64,000 bases of DNA from Rhodobiaceae bacterium UBA4490 (GCA_002389665.1 DGNO01000005.1:424737-488736); one strand, 5' to 3'; counted from the first letter of the stretch, positions 6,851-15,951 are shown. Translations and numbers: made by a program. Notes: generated by a model from the sequence alone, not told the origin.

Positions 6851-7522
6851 ATGAATGTTTCCGAAGCGCTTGCGACGCGCATTACCTGCCGCGATTTTCT
6901 CGATACGCCCGTGCCGCCCGAGACCGTGCGCAAGATTCTGGAAAATGCCAAACGCGCGCCTTCCGGCGGCAATCTGCAGCCCTGGCATGTCTGGGTGCTG
7001 GGCGGCGACAGGTTGAAGGAATTCAAGAAGCTGATCGCCGAGAAACTGCCGCAGAACCCGGCGGGCGAGGGCACGGAATACGACATCTATCCCAAGGGGC
7101 TGAAAGAGCCTTACCGCAGCCGCCGCGCCCAGTGCGGGGAAGACATGTACGGCACGATCGGCGTGGCGCGGGAAGACAAGACCGGACGCATGATGCAGTT
7201 CGCGCGCAATTTCGATCTCTTCGGCGCGCCGGTGGCGCTGTTCTTTGCGATGGACCGGCAGATGGGCTACGGCCAATGGGCCGATCTTGGCATGTTCATG
7301 CAGTCGATCATGCTGAGCGCGCGCGAAGAAGGCCTGCACACCGCCCCGCAGGAGGCCTGGGCGATCTGGTACAAGACACTGGGCGAGTTCCTGAACATCC
7401 CCGAAGACATGATGCTCTTCTGCGGTATGGGGCTCGGCTATATGAACGAAGAAGCGCCCATCAACACGCTGCGCACGGCCCGCGCGCCGCTCGAGGAATT
7501 CGTCGTTTTCGACGGAATTTGA
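6851..7522 (+). CDS. nitroreductase family protein (FMN)
   Basis: The product has 223 residues from ATG 6851. 'RITCRDFLDTPVP' and 'RAPSGGNLQPWHVW' are the FMN-binding N-terminal signatures of the nitroreductase family, and 'GLGYMNEEAPIN' is the usual C-terminal FMN phosphate/isoalloxazine region. Members reduce nitroaromatics, quinones or flavins with NAD(P)H. It follows the acyl-CoA dehydrogenase pair with a 47-base gap and may be cotranscribed. The exact substrate cannot be deduced. Confidence 0.85.
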   Translation: MNVSEALATRITCRDFLDTPVPPETVRKILENAKRAPSGGNLQPWHVWVLGGDRLKEFKKLIAEKLPQNPAGEGTEYDIYPKGLKEPYRSRRAQCGEDMYGTIGVAREDKTGRMMQFARNFDLFGAPVALFFAMDRQMGYGQWADLGMFMQSIMLSAREEGLHTAPQEAWAIWYKTLGEFLNIPEDMMLFCGMGLGYMNEEAPINTLRTARAPLEEFVVFDGI

Positions 7523-7536
7523 TCGCGCGAATGACC

Positions 7537-7570
7537 GGCGGCGGGTGATCTTTCCTTGCACCCGCCCGCC
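7537..7570 (+). terminator. hairpin after the nitroreductase gene
   Basis: GGCGGCGGGTG (7537-7547) pairs with CACCCGCCCGCC (7559-7570) with one bulged C. There is no T-tract, so termination would be weak or Rho-assisted. Confidence 0.4.
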
Positions 7571-7645
7571 GTCTCCTGAAAACTGAATGCCATGAAACGA
7601 GGGTATTCATCGCCGGTTCACGCGCGCCGGGCTAGAACTGGCGCC

Positions 7646-7996
7646 ATGATGACACGGGCTTCCATATCGCTTCCGGCACTTGCCGCGCTCCTTGCAGCGC
7701 TGGCGGGGCCTTTTGCGGCGGAAAGCGCGGCGGCGGATCCCTTCCGTTCGAACTGGGCCAACCCGCATGCAAGTCAGGACGACGCGCGTGAAGGCGTGCA
7801 GTCGGGCCGGCTGGTCTCGCTCGATAAGGTTCTGGGGCGCGTGCGCGCGCAGGTGCCGGGCCGGGTGCTCGATGCGGAGCTGACGCAAGGCCGCTCGCCG
7901 ATCTACCGGATCAAGATTCTTTCGCCGAGCGGCGGGGTCGTTCATGTCATCGCGGATGCGCGCACGGGTGATATCCTGCGCGTGCAGGGACGGTAA
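7646..7996 (+). CDS. exported PepSY domain protein
   Basis: The product has 116 residues from ATG 7646; ATG 7649 is an equally possible start. Residues about 5-30 form a signal peptide ('LPALAALLAALAGPFAA'). The C-terminal half, with 'RAQVPGRVLDAEL', 'YRIKILSPSG' and 'DARTGDILRVQGR', is a PepSY domain, a small periplasmic domain often found with sensor kinases or peptidase propeptides. It lies 24 bases upstream of a response regulator and kinase and probably forms one operon with them. A role in modulating the kinase is inference. Confidence 0.75.
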   Translation: MMTRASISLPALAALLAALAGPFAAESAAADPFRSNWANPHASQDDAREGVQSGRLVSLDKVLGRVRAQVPGRVLDAELTQGRSPIYRIKILSPSGGVVHVIADARTGDILRVQGR

Positions 7997-8020
7997 GCCG
8001 CGGGCTGAAGGAGACGGCAT

Positions 8021-8692
8021 ATGAGACTGCTTGTTGTTGAAGACGATCAAACGCTGTGCCGGCAACTGAAAGAGGCGCTGGAGGATTCCGGCTATGTGGT
8101 CGATACCGCCCATGACGGCGAGGAAGGCCATTTTCTGGGCGATACCGAACCTTATGACGCGGTGATTCTCGATCTCGGCCTGCCGGAAATGGACGGCGTG
8201 ACGGTGCTGGAAAAATGGCGCCGCAATAACCGCAATTTCCCTGTCCTCATTCTGACGGCCCGCGAGCGCTGGTCGGACAAGGTGGAAGGCTTCGATGCGG
8301 GCGCGGACGATTATGTCACCAAGCCGTTCTATACCGAAGAAGTGCTCGCCCGTATCCGCGCGCTTTTGCGCCGGGCGGCAGGCCATGCGACAAGCGAGCT
8401 TGAATGCGGTGAGCTGCGCGTCGACACGCGCGCCGCGCGCGTAACCTTGAGCGGCGAGCCGGTGAAACTTACCTCGCTTGAATATAGATTGCTGGCGTAT
8501 CTCATGCACCATCAAGGCCGAGTCGTTTCGCGCACCGAACTTGTCGAGCATCTTTACGACCAGGATTTCGACCGGGACTCGAACACGATCGAGGTTTTCA
8601 TCGGGCGCCTGCGCCGCAAGCTCGGCAAGGACGCGATCGAGACGGTGCGCGGGCTCGGCTACCGCCTTTCCATGTCGCAAGATGCGGCTTGA
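8021..8692 (+). CDS. OmpR/PhoP-family response regulator
   Basis: The product has 223 residues. The receiver has the acidic pair 'VEDD' (E7, D8, D9), the phosphoacceptor Asp51 in 'ILDLGLPEMDG', Thr in 'LTARE' and Lys in 'VTKPF'. A winged-helix DNA-binding domain follows ('LTSLEYRLLAYLMHH', 'SNTIEVFIGRLRRKLG', 'IETVRGLGYRL'). It overlaps the kinase gene by 11 bases, so the pair is translationally coupled. The upstream PepSY gene suggests a cell-envelope or divalent-cation signal as in PhoPQ-like systems, which is inference. Confidence 0.92.
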   Translation: MRLLVVEDDQTLCRQLKEALEDSGYVVDTAHDGEEGHFLGDTEPYDAVILDLGLPEMDGVTVLEKWRRNNRNFPVLILTARERWSDKVEGFDAGADDYVTKPFYTEEVLARIRALLRRAAGHATSELECGELRVDTRAARVTLSGEPVKLTSLEYRLLAYLMHHQGRVVSRTELVEHLYDQDFDRDSNTIEVFIGRLRRKLGKDAIETVRGLGYRLSMSQDAA

Positions 8693-10103
8693 TCTGAACA
8701 GTCTTTCCTTTCGCCTGATCGCCGCAGCGACGGTGTGGATCGGGCTTTTTCTGCTGCTGGCAGGCATTGGCCTCACCTCGCTGTTCCGCCAGTCGGTGGA
8801 GCGCAGCTTCGACAGCAATCTGGAAGTCATGCTGGACGGGCTCGTCGCCGTGGCGGAAGTCTCGCCCGAGGGGCGCATCTCGCTTCAGCGCACACCCGCC
8901 GAAACCCGTTTCGACCGGGCTTATTCCGGCTGGTACTGGCAGATCACGCCGCTGGACAATGCTGCCGTGCTGGAAGCGGTGGAAGAGAATAAAGGCCCGG
9001 ATAGCGAGGTGATGCGCTCCCGCTCGCTCTGGGACATTACGCTGCCGCTCAAACGCCTCGCCGCGCTTGAAGAAGACGATGAGGGCGGGCTTCGGCGCGG
9101 TTACATGGCCGGGCCTCAGGATCAGCGTCTGCGCGTGCTGGAGCGGCGCCTGGCATTGCCGGAAAATCCGCGCGTCATTTCTTTTGCGCTGGCCGCCGAC
9201 ACCTCCGGCATCGATGCGGAGGTCGCTCAGTTCAACGGCTTCGTCATTGGCGGGCTTTTCATGCTGGGCGGCGGGCTCGTCATTGCGCTGGTCATTCAGG
9301 TGCGTTTCGGCCTGCGCCCGCTGGAGAATGTGCGCAGCGCCTTGCGCGATATCCGCACCGGGCGGCAGACGCGGCTGCATGGGGATTTTCCCGCCGAGAT
9401 CAAACCGCTGGCGGATGAGCTGAACAGCCTGCTCGATTACACGACGGATGTGCTGGAGCGCTCACGCACCCATGTCGGCAATCTCGCCCATGCGCTGAAA
9501 ACGCCGCTCAGCGTGCTTACGAATGAAAGCCGCCGCTCGGACGGTGCGCTCGCCGGGCTCGTTGAGCGGGAAGTGTCGGCGATGCGTGAGCAGATCGACC
9601 ATCATCTCTCCCGCGCGCGCGCCGCCGCCTCTGTTCGTGTGCTTGGCGCGTTTACCCCGCTTGAACCTTTGATCGAGCGGATGGAGCGCACGCTTGCCCG
9701 CATTTACCTCGACAAGAATCTCTTGATCGAGGCGGAGTGCGAGACGGGGCTCGCCTTTCGCGGGGAAGCGCAGGACATGGAAGAGCTTGTGGGCAACCTG
9801 CTCGACAATGCCTGCAAATGGGCGGAGCGGCGGGTGCAGCTCCGCGCGGACCGGGCGCCTGGCGATGAGAGCATGTTGACGCTGCTCGTCGATGATGATG
9901 GGCCGGGCCTGAGCAGCGAAGAGCGGGAAAAAGTGCTGGGCCGTGGCGCGCGGCTCGATGAACGAAAGCCCGGATCGGGGCTCGGTCTTTCCATCGTCAA
10001 GGATATTGCCGGGCTTTATAACGGCGCGTTCACGCTGGAAGAAAGCCCGCTCGGGGGCCTGCGCGCCCGGCTCGTTTTGCCCCGCGCCAAGGCCGAAAAC
10101 TAG
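8682..10103 (+). CDS. membrane sensor histidine kinase, partner of the 8021 regulator
   Basis: The start at ATG 8682 lies within the end of the regulator gene and gives 473 residues beginning 'MRLDLNSLSF'. Two membrane segments (about residues 10-35 and 185-210) enclose a periplasmic sensor region. HAMP, the H-box 'NLAHALKTPLSVL', N-box 'NLLDNACKW', and G-boxes 'DDDGPGL' and 'GSGLGLSIV' follow. It should autophosphorylate on the H-box His and pass phosphate to Asp51 of the adjacent regulator. The 'H-A-L-K-T-P' H-box is typical of PhoQ-like kinases. Confidence 0.9.
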   Translation: MRLDLNSLSFRLIAAATVWIGLFLLLAGIGLTSLFRQSVERSFDSNLEVMLDGLVAVAEVSPEGRISLQRTPAETRFDRAYSGWYWQITPLDNAAVLEAVEENKGPDSEVMRSRSLWDITLPLKRLAALEEDDEGGLRRGYMAGPQDQRLRVLERRLALPENPRVISFALAADTSGIDAEVAQFNGFVIGGLFMLGGGLVIALVIQVRFGLRPLENVRSALRDIRTGRQTRLHGDFPAEIKPLADELNSLLDYTTDVLERSRTHVGNLAHALKTPLSVLTNESRRSDGALAGLVEREVSAMREQIDHHLSRARAAASVRVLGAFTPLEPLIERMERTLARIYLDKNLLIEAECETGLAFRGEAQDMEELVGNLLDNACKWAERRVQLRADRAPGDESMLTLLVDDDGPGLSSEEREKVLGRGARLDERKPGSGLGLSIVKDIAGLYNGAFTLEESPLGGLRARLVLPRAKAEN

Positions 10104-10232
10104 GCGGGTAGAACCTCGCGCGCTAGCGGGAACCTGAACCGATTATGAACGTTCCATTCACACCAGGCATAGGTCGAAGCGCTTAGTCTTAGGACCACAG
10201 TGCAAGGACGCACGGAAAGGACAAGGTGTGAA

Positions 10233-10697
10233 ATGCGCATTCTAAAATATTTCGCGATCGGCTTGGTCGCCATTTCCCTGGGCGCTTGCGCGAACACGGG
10301 CATGGGACCGAAACAGACGGGCGGTACGGTGCTCGGCGCCATTGCCGGCGGTGTGGCCGGCTCGCAGTTCGGTTCCGGCAGCGGGCGTCTTATCGCCACC
10401 GGTATCGGCACGCTTCTGGGCGCGGCCGTGGGTAACAATATCGGCCAGAGCCTCGACCGGGCCGACCGGCAGTATCTGCATAATGCCTCCTATCAGGCAT
10501 TCGAGACCGGTAATACCCAGCGCTGGAACAACCCGCAAAGCGGCCATTACGGCGTGGTGGACCCGGCTCCCGCTTACCAGTCCGGTAACAACTACTGCCG
10601 TGAATATCAGCAGACCATCTATATCGATGGTGAACCGCAGACCGGCACCGGCACGGCTTGCCGCCAGCCGGACGGCACCTGGCGCATTGCCGGGTAA
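10233..10697 (+). CDS. glycine-zipper outer membrane lipoprotein (17 kDa antigen-like)
   Basis: The product has 154 residues from ATG 10233. A lipoprotein signal peptide ends in the lipobox 'LGAC' with the modified Cys19. Residues about 30-80 are a glycine-zipper 2TM region ('GAIAGGVAGSQFG', 'GTLLGAAVGNNIG'). A C-terminal domain carries 'YCREYQQT' and 'GTGTACRQPDGTW', as in rickettsial 17-kDa surface antigen-like proteins. It is likely an outer membrane lipoprotein in envelope structure. It stands 130 bases after the kinase, and a shared terminator separates it from the convergent yihY-like gene. Confidence 0.82.
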   Translation: MRILKYFAIGLVAISLGACANTGMGPKQTGGTVLGAIAGGVAGSQFGSGSGRLIATGIGTLLGAAVGNNIGQSLDRADRQYLHNASYQAFETGNTQRWNNPQSGHYGVVDPAPAYQSGNNYCREYQQTIYIDGEPQTGTGTACRQPDGTWRIAG

Positions 10698-10717
10698 GCG
10701 CGGCGCAAAAGGATGGA

Positions 10718-10748
10718 AAGGGCCGCTCCGGGAAGCCGGGCGGCCCTT
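10718..10748. terminator. terminator between convergent lipoprotein and YihY genes
   Basis: AAGGGCCGC (10718-10726) and GCGGCCCTT (10740-10748) form a perfect 9-bp stem with a loop that can fold further (CCGG/CCGG). It sits between two converging genes and may work in both directions. Confidence 0.65.
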
Positions 10749-10751
10749 GCT

Positions 10752-12116
10752 TTATTCGGCAGCTTCTTTTTTCAGGTTTTCAGCTTCCGCCAGAAGGTCG
10801 GCGACTGTTGCCGTGCGCTTTAGAACGCCGCGCCGGGCTTCATCGAGCCGGGCAAAGAGTGCGTCGACCGCTTCATCGGAGTGAATGTCCATGCTGGAAA
10901 GCGCGCCGGCCTGAACGCCGCGGCGCACGGTTTCGATCGCCTCATCGATATCCGATTGAGCGGCATCCCGGCCTGGCATGATGCGGCCCCCCTGTTCACT
11001 GACGGCAAGGAAGCCTGCCTCGCGCAAGGGATAGATGATGTCTTCGAGTACCCCGAGCGGCACATTGAGCCGGCGGGCGAGCACGGCGGCCGGCCAGAGC
11101 CTTCCGCCCTTTTTAAAGGCGCGGTGGGTGATGACGAGAACGGCAAGGGTGATGCGGTCCGTGTCCCTCATGGTGAGCCGGGCAACGCCGAGCTCCGGTG
11201 AAAGGTGGCGGCGGTTCTGATAATAATAAGAGACAGAGCAGCCAGTCAGCAAAATGAGCCAGGCGGCATAAAGCCAGATCATGAAAAAGACGAGACTGGC
11301 AAAGGCCGAATAGATCGCCGCATAGCGCGCGGAGGTGACGACAAAGGTAGCAAAGGCCCAGCCCGTTGCGACCCAGATCAGCCCGGCGGTCAGACCGCCC
11401 AGCATGGCGGCGCCCGGCTGCACATGGGTATGCGGGATCACCTTATAAAGCAGCGAGAACATGCCCACCATGACAAGGTAGGGCATGATGAGGCCGATAT
11501 ATTGCAGCGTTTCTTTGATGGGCAGCACGGTGGCGGCGTCTTCCACGATTTCAGAAGAAACGGCGGTGGCCATGATCCCGAAGGCAAGGAAGAGGGCGAG
11601 GGGCCCAAGGAGACCGACGCTCACGAATTCCGTCAATTGCCGGGCAAGCGAGCGGCCCGAGCGCACATGCCAGATCTCGTTAAAGGCCTTCTCGATCTTC
11701 TGCATGGTCGAAACCAGCGTATAGATGAGAAAGACAAGGCCGACGGAACCGAGCACCGAGATATTCACCTGCTCGACAAAGGCGAGGGTGCGGTCGGTGA
11801 TCTCTGCCCCTTGCGCGCCGAGGGGGGCGAGGAATTCGCGCATTAAATCCGCGACATGATTCTGTACGCCGAAGGCTTTCAGCACGGCAAAAACAATGGC
11901 CAGTACCGGTACAAGAGCGAGCAGCGTCGTATAGACCAGGCTCATGGCCTGCTGGTTTGCCCGCCCGGCGATCAGATCGTGCACGATCACCCAGGCGATC
12001 CGCCCGGTGAAAATAGCGGCGCGGACCGGGCGGTTGTCTTGGGGCAGCGGCGTGTCCCAGAGAAGGGTCCTGACACGAAGAATGGGATTGATTTCCGCCA
12101 GATCGGGAATGCGCAT
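10752..12116 (-). CDS. YihY/BrkB family inner membrane protein
   Basis: The product has 454 residues. The N-terminal ~300 residues have about six hydrophobic helices with YihY/UPF0761 features: 'YTTLLALVPVLAIVFAVL', 'YTLVSTMQKIEKAFNEIW', and 'FASLVFFMIWLYAAWLILL'. A cytoplasmic tail of about 150 residues follows, probably winged-helix-like ('RRLNVPLGVLEDIIYPL'). The family was once annotated as ribonuclease BN, which is wrong for these proteins; the actual function is unknown, possibly transport or envelope maintenance. It is a single-gene unit facing the lipoprotein gene. Confidence 0.85.
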   Translation of the reverse strand: MRIPDLAEINPILRVRTLLWDTPLPQDNRPVRAAIFTGRIAWVIVHDLIAGRANQQAMSLVYTTLLALVPVLAIVFAVLKAFGVQNHVADLMREFLAPLGAQGAEITDRTLAFVEQVNISVLGSVGLVFLIYTLVSTMQKIEKAFNEIWHVRSGRSLARQLTEFVSVGLLGPLALFLAFGIMATAVSSEIVEDAATVLPIKETLQYIGLIMPYLVMVGMFSLLYKVIPHTHVQPGAAMLGGLTAGLIWVATGWAFATFVVTSARYAAIYSAFASLVFFMIWLYAAWLILLTGCSVSYYYQNRRHLSPELGVARLTMRDTDRITLAVLVITHRAFKKGGRLWPAAVLARRLNVPLGVLEDIIYPLREAGFLAVSEQGGRIMPGRDAAQSDIDEAIETVRRGVQAGALSSMDIHSDEAVDALFARLDEARRGVLKRTATVADLLAEAENLKKEAAE

Positions 12117-12206
12117 AGGCGTTCAGCTTTCCATCAACTCGCCGAACCGTGATCGGCCCGTTATTTCAACGTCAAGGGCTCGTTAAGTCTAATAGTGTTA
12201 GTCTGC

Positions 12207-12222
12207 TCAACGGTAGATTAAC
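12207..12222. promoter_or_regulatory. candidate CtrA-type box upstream of the 12254 gene
   Basis: TCAAC-GGTAGA-TTAAC matches TTAAC-N6-TTAAC at 9 of 10 fixed positions. It ends 31 bases before ATG 12254, where CtrA sites usually overlap promoters. The match is by eye and unproven. Confidence 0.4.
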
Positions 12223-12253
12223 CAAATTCTGACCGGACGGAAACAGGCTGCGA

Positions 12254-13693
12254 ATGCTGGACGAAATTTCGGATGCGCATAAGGCCTCGCGCCTGAGCTC
12301 TTATCTGACGTCGCTGCCAGCCGGCATGGCGCTCAAATTGCTCTCGGGCATCGAGCGCGCCGTGGTGGCGGGGGAAGAAGCCGGCTTGCCGATCGAGTTT
12401 ATCCGGCAGGCGGTGCGCCCCGTCGCCCGTTCACTGGAAGGTTCCCGTCCCGGCTATGCGACGGCGCAGCGCCGCTTCTGCCTGCCGTTCGAGGATTTGC
12501 TCGTCAATCAGCGCCGGGGCCGCAAGATCCCCGGTCTCGTGCCGCGCTCTTCCATTACGCCGATTTGGGAAGCGCTGCGCGGCGATCTTTTGCCGGACAC
12601 GTTTCCGAGCCTCATCGAAAACGTGTCCCGGCATATTCTCAAAGGCGATAACGAAGCGCTGGGCGCCTCGCTCTCCGTGATGCGCCAAAGCGCGGCACGG
12701 GCGCTTTTGGATGCAGGCCGGCGGGCCCGCAGCGATCCGGCTTTCCGGGAAATGATCGACAAACGCCTTGGCGGCGCGGACGTCAGAGACGATGCGGTGG
12801 ATATCGCCCATGCGCTGGCGATCGGTGACGACATTCTCTCGCTCAGCCAGAAACTTCCCGAAGAAATCGAGGAATTCGATGAAGGCTGCCTAAGGCTGGT
12901 GCGCGAGACCTATGACCGCGTCTACAAGGAAGCGCCGGATCATTCGCTTCACGTTGCGCTGGCGGTGATGGGGCGGATGGAACAGCCCTGGCAGATCATG
13001 CGTCTTGCCCGTTCCATCGCGCGGCAGAATTCGGACCTCTTGATCGCGCGCACGGATCTTGCTGCGCTGGGCGAGCGGCTGCTTATCCAGAGCGAAGATA
13101 TTTGCGCGCAAGTTTGCACCTTGCGGCCCGGCGTCACCTCGCTTGAGCCGATGGCGGAAGAGGTGATGCAGCTTGCCAATATTTCCAAAGGGTTCCGTGA
13201 GGAAATCGATCTTGTGCGCTATGGCGAGTGGGAAAAAAGAGTTTTCGCCGTGCGCCAGAAAATGAGCACGGTAATCGGCGATCATTTGGCCCGTTTCGAG
13301 CGCGATCTGCATGGGGCCTTGCCGCTGCAGCAGGCCGGCACTTTCGGGAAGGCGGGGGTGACCCGCGCCGATCTTTCCAAACGCATGTCGCTGGAAAAGG
13401 CTGAAAAAGTCCGCGCCTCGTTCCGCTTCATGCTGGCGACCTGGGCGCGCGCCGATGTGCTGGGCGTTTCGCAGATTTACCGTGACCTGCGCCACATGCT
13501 GGATGCTTATCTGGCGCTTTATACCGAGGCGCTGCTGACGGAACTGCGCCTTGCAACGTCGAAACCGGAAATGGAGCCGCCAGCTGCCGCCTTTGCCGCT
13601 GAGCTTCTGGAGCTTCTGGAAGGCGAGGAAGCCGCCGCACTGTTCCGCCGCCGCGTGCAAGTGGCGCTGCGCGAGACGGTAGGTGCGGCCTAA
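12254..13693 (+). CDS. unrecognised 479-residue alphaproteobacterial protein
   Basis: I do not recognise a family. The protein is soluble-looking and almost wholly helical. It has no signal peptide, no membrane segment and no obvious nucleotide or metal motif. Conserved-looking pieces include 'LPAGMALKLLSGIERAVVAG' near the start, 'LPFEDLLV' and 'SITPIWEAL' at about 75-110, and Leu/Ala/Glu-rich helices after residue 300. Many Arg and Glu pairs suggest coiled or repeat helices. The gene is isolated: divergent from yihY, convergent to a PLP enzyme. A CtrA-like box upstream hints at cell-cycle control. The frame is well supported by high-GC codon bias over its whole length. Confidence 0.75.
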   Translation: MLDEISDAHKASRLSSYLTSLPAGMALKLLSGIERAVVAGEEAGLPIEFIRQAVRPVARSLEGSRPGYATAQRRFCLPFEDLLVNQRRGRKIPGLVPRSSITPIWEALRGDLLPDTFPSLIENVSRHILKGDNEALGASLSVMRQSAARALLDAGRRARSDPAFREMIDKRLGGADVRDDAVDIAHALAIGDDILSLSQKLPEEIEEFDEGCLRLVRETYDRVYKEAPDHSLHVALAVMGRMEQPWQIMRLARSIARQNSDLLIARTDLAALGERLLIQSEDICAQVCTLRPGVTSLEPMAEEVMQLANISKGFREEIDLVRYGEWEKRVFAVRQKMSTVIGDHLARFERDLHGALPLQQAGTFGKAGVTRADLSKRMSLEKAEKVRASFRFMLATWARADVLGVSQIYRDLRHMLDAYLALYTEALLTELRLATSKPEMEPPAAAFAAELLELLEGEEAAALFRRRVQVALRETVGAA

Positions 13694-13714
13694 GCAGGCC
13701 GGTTAGAAAGCCGC

Positions 13715-14734
13715 TCAGCCTGTAAATTCTTCTTCATAGGCAAAAAGACCGGGCATGCCGCCGGTATGCAGAAAGACGACGGTTTCCTCCGGGCCGATCT
13801 CACCTCTGAAAATCATGGCGATCATCGCCGCCATGGCTTTGCCGCTATAGACGGGATCGAGCAGAATGCCTTCGGTCTGCGCCAGAGTGGAAACGGCGGC
13901 TTTCATTTCGTCGGTCGGCACGCCGTAAGCCTCGCCCAAAAATCCGTCCGCGATCTCAAAGCGCTCCGCGCCCACCCGGCGCACGCCGAGCCGGTCCGCC
14001 GTGCGTTCGGTCAGATCAGTCAGGTCTTCAAGCATTTTTTCCGTGTCGTGCCGGTAGACATTGATGCCGGTAACGCGGGCATCACTCGCCCGCTCTGCAA
14101 GGCCCGTCAGAAGGCCGGCCTGGGTGCCCAGACTGCTCGAGGCATGGACGATGCGGGTGACGGCGATCTGCTTTGCGGCGGCCTGATCGAGAATTTCACC
14201 GGCAGCGCGCGCATAACCGATGGCGCCGACGGAATTCGAGCCGCCGACGGGAATGAGATAGGGCGTGCCGCCTGCCTTGGTGATGTTGCCCATCACCCGC
14301 TCGAAGACCTCTGCCGCATCCGCCTTACCGTCTTCGATGACAAGATCGGCGCCGAGCACTTTGTCGAGGAGGAGATTGCCCGAGCGCCGGTAAAGCGCGC
14401 CTTGATAGGGCACGGTGTCGAAAAGAATGAGCGTGCAGGCAAGCCCCGCCTTGGAAGCTGCCGCCGCCGTCTGGCGGGCGTGGTTGGATTGCAGCGCGCC
14501 GGCGGTGATGAGCGTGTCGGCATTTTGCTTGCGCGCCTCGCCCAGAAGATATTCGAGCTTGCGGGTCTTGTTGCCGCCGCCTGCAAGGCCGGTCATGTCG
14601 TCGCGTTTGATATAAAGCTGGGGGCAGGAGCCGTTTTCCGCCGCGATGACGGCGCGCAGGTTCATCAGCTCTTGCAGCGGCGTCGGGGCTTCGAACAGCT
14701 CGACATGAGGCAGCAGGGAAAAGGGACCGGGCAT
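13715..14734 (-). CDS. D-cysteine desulfhydrase / ACC deaminase family PLP enzyme
   Basis: The product has 339 residues. The PLP-binding Lys lies in 'GGGNKTRKLEYLLGEA', preceded by 'IKRDDMTGLA'. 'GALQSNHARQTAAAA' and a Gly-rich phosphate-binding loop 'PVGGSNSVGAIGY' complete the fold type II signature. Family members are D-cysteine desulfhydrase, 1-aminocyclopropane-1-carboxylate deaminase and L-cysteate sulfo-lyase, which cannot be separated by eye. The GGGNKTRKLE version with 'QSNHARQTAA' is common in the D-cysteine/L-cysteate branch. It follows the CoA-transferase gene by 14 bases on the same strand and is likely cotranscribed with it. Confidence 0.8.
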   Translation of the reverse strand: MPGPFSLLPHVELFEAPTPLQELMNLRAVIAAENGSCPQLYIKRDDMTGLAGGGNKTRKLEYLLGEARKQNADTLITAGALQSNHARQTAAAASKAGLACTLILFDTVPYQGALYRRSGNLLLDKVLGADLVIEDGKADAAEVFERVMGNITKAGGTPYLIPVGGSNSVGAIGYARAAGEILDQAAAKQIAVTRIVHASSSLGTQAGLLTGLAERASDARVTGINVYRHDTEKMLEDLTDLTERTADRLGVRRVGAERFEIADGFLGEAYGVPTDEMKAAVSTLAQTEGILLDPVYSGKAMAAMIAMIFRGEIGPEETVVFLHTGGMPGLFAYEEEFTG

Positions 14735-14748
14735 GAAAGCTCCAATGC

Positions 14749-15951
14749 TTAAATAATGTTCTGCGTGCGCAAGGAGCTTATGTCCTCCTCGCTATAACCA
14801 TATTCGGAAAGAATGTCGTTGGTGTGCTCACCGAGGAGCGGGGCGCGGTGGCGGATCTTGCCCGGGTTTTCCGAAAGACGCACCGGGGTTTCCATAAGAG
14901 GCGCCTCGCCCTCGATGCCCGGAAAGCCCATAGGGTGGAGATAGCCCATGGCTTTGATATGCGGATCGTCGAGCGCTTGCTGCGGGGTATAGACGGGGCC
15001 GGCGGGAATGCGCGCGGCATCGAGCTCATCGAGCGCGGCAGCAACCGTGCGCTCCGCGCACCATTCGCTCATGCGCTGGCTCAGCACCTCGCCATTGTCG
15101 CCGCGGGCCAGATCGTCCTTGAAGCGCGGATCGGTGAGCCAATGGTCTTCGCCCATGAGCTTTGCCCAGCGCTTGAAGAGGGGCAGGCCGATACATTGCA
15201 CCATGATCCAGCCATCCTTGGCCTTGAAGATATCGACCGGCCCTGCATAGGGACTGCGATTGCCGATCCCCTCCCGGTTCGTCTGGCGCAGCGATTGCTC
15301 GATCAGATGGAAATTGAAGAAGTTGAGCGCGGTAGCAAGCAGCGCGCCTTCCACGACTTGGCCTTTGCCCGTTTTCTGCCGCTCGAAGAGCGCCGCCATG
15401 GTGCCGAAGGCGGCAAGGGAGGCGGTGCCGAAATCCACCCAGGGCGCGTAGCTCTTCATCGGCTCGTCCGCATGGCCCGTCAGATGCGCCGCGCCGCACA
15501 TGGCCTGTGCCACGCCGTCGAAGCCGACGCGGTTCGAGTAAGGCCCGCCATGACCGAAGGCGGAAACGGTGGTCAGGATGATGCCGGGATTGATGGCGCT
15601 CAGCGTCTCATAATCGAGCCCCATGGCCTTCAGCGTCTGCGGGGGGAGATTGGCGACGACGACATCGGCCTTGGCGACCATGGCGCGCACGACTTTCCGC
15701 CCCTCATCGCTCATCGGGTCGAGCGTCATGCCGCGCTTATTCCGGTTGAGCTGCAGGAACATGGTGCCTTCGCCGCCTTCCCCGGCGCCGGCGCCCGGGC
15801 GGAAGGGCTGGACGAAACGGTCCTCGCTTCCTTCGCGCTTTTCCACGCGAATGACTTCGGCGCCCATATCTCCCAAAAGCGTCGCGCAATAAGGCCCGGC
15901 AATATAGCGGCCGAAATCCAGCACTTTGATTCCCGATAAAATACCGCTCAT
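14749..15951 (-). CDS. CaiB/BaiF family III CoA-transferase
   Basis: The product has 400 residues. The N-terminus 'VLDFGRYIAGPYCATLLGDM' with 'AEVIRVEK' is the family III CoA-transferase opening. The catalytic Asp is expected in 'PWVDFGTASLAAFG', and 'PYQ'-type and 'GDG.F' loops are replaced by 'SPYAGPVDIFKAKDGW'. It moves CoA between acids, for example in carnitine, bile acid or aromatic acid metabolism; the substrate is not evident. It is the first gene of a probable two-gene minus-strand operon with the PLP enzyme. Confidence 0.87.
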   Translation of the reverse strand: MSGILSGIKVLDFGRYIAGPYCATLLGDMGAEVIRVEKREGSEDRFVQPFRPGAGAGEGGEGTMFLQLNRNKRGMTLDPMSDEGRKVVRAMVAKADVVVANLPPQTLKAMGLDYETLSAINPGIILTTVSAFGHGGPYSNRVGFDGVAQAMCGAAHLTGHADEPMKSYAPWVDFGTASLAAFGTMAALFERQKTGKGQVVEGALLATALNFFNFHLIEQSLRQTNREGIGNRSPYAGPVDIFKAKDGWIMVQCIGLPLFKRWAKLMGEDHWLTDPRFKDDLARGDNGEVLSQRMSEWCAERTVAAALDELDAARIPAGPVYTPQQALDDPHIKAMGYLHPMGFPGIEGEAPLMETPVRLSENPGKIRHRAPLLGEHTNDILSEYGYSEEDISSLRTQNII

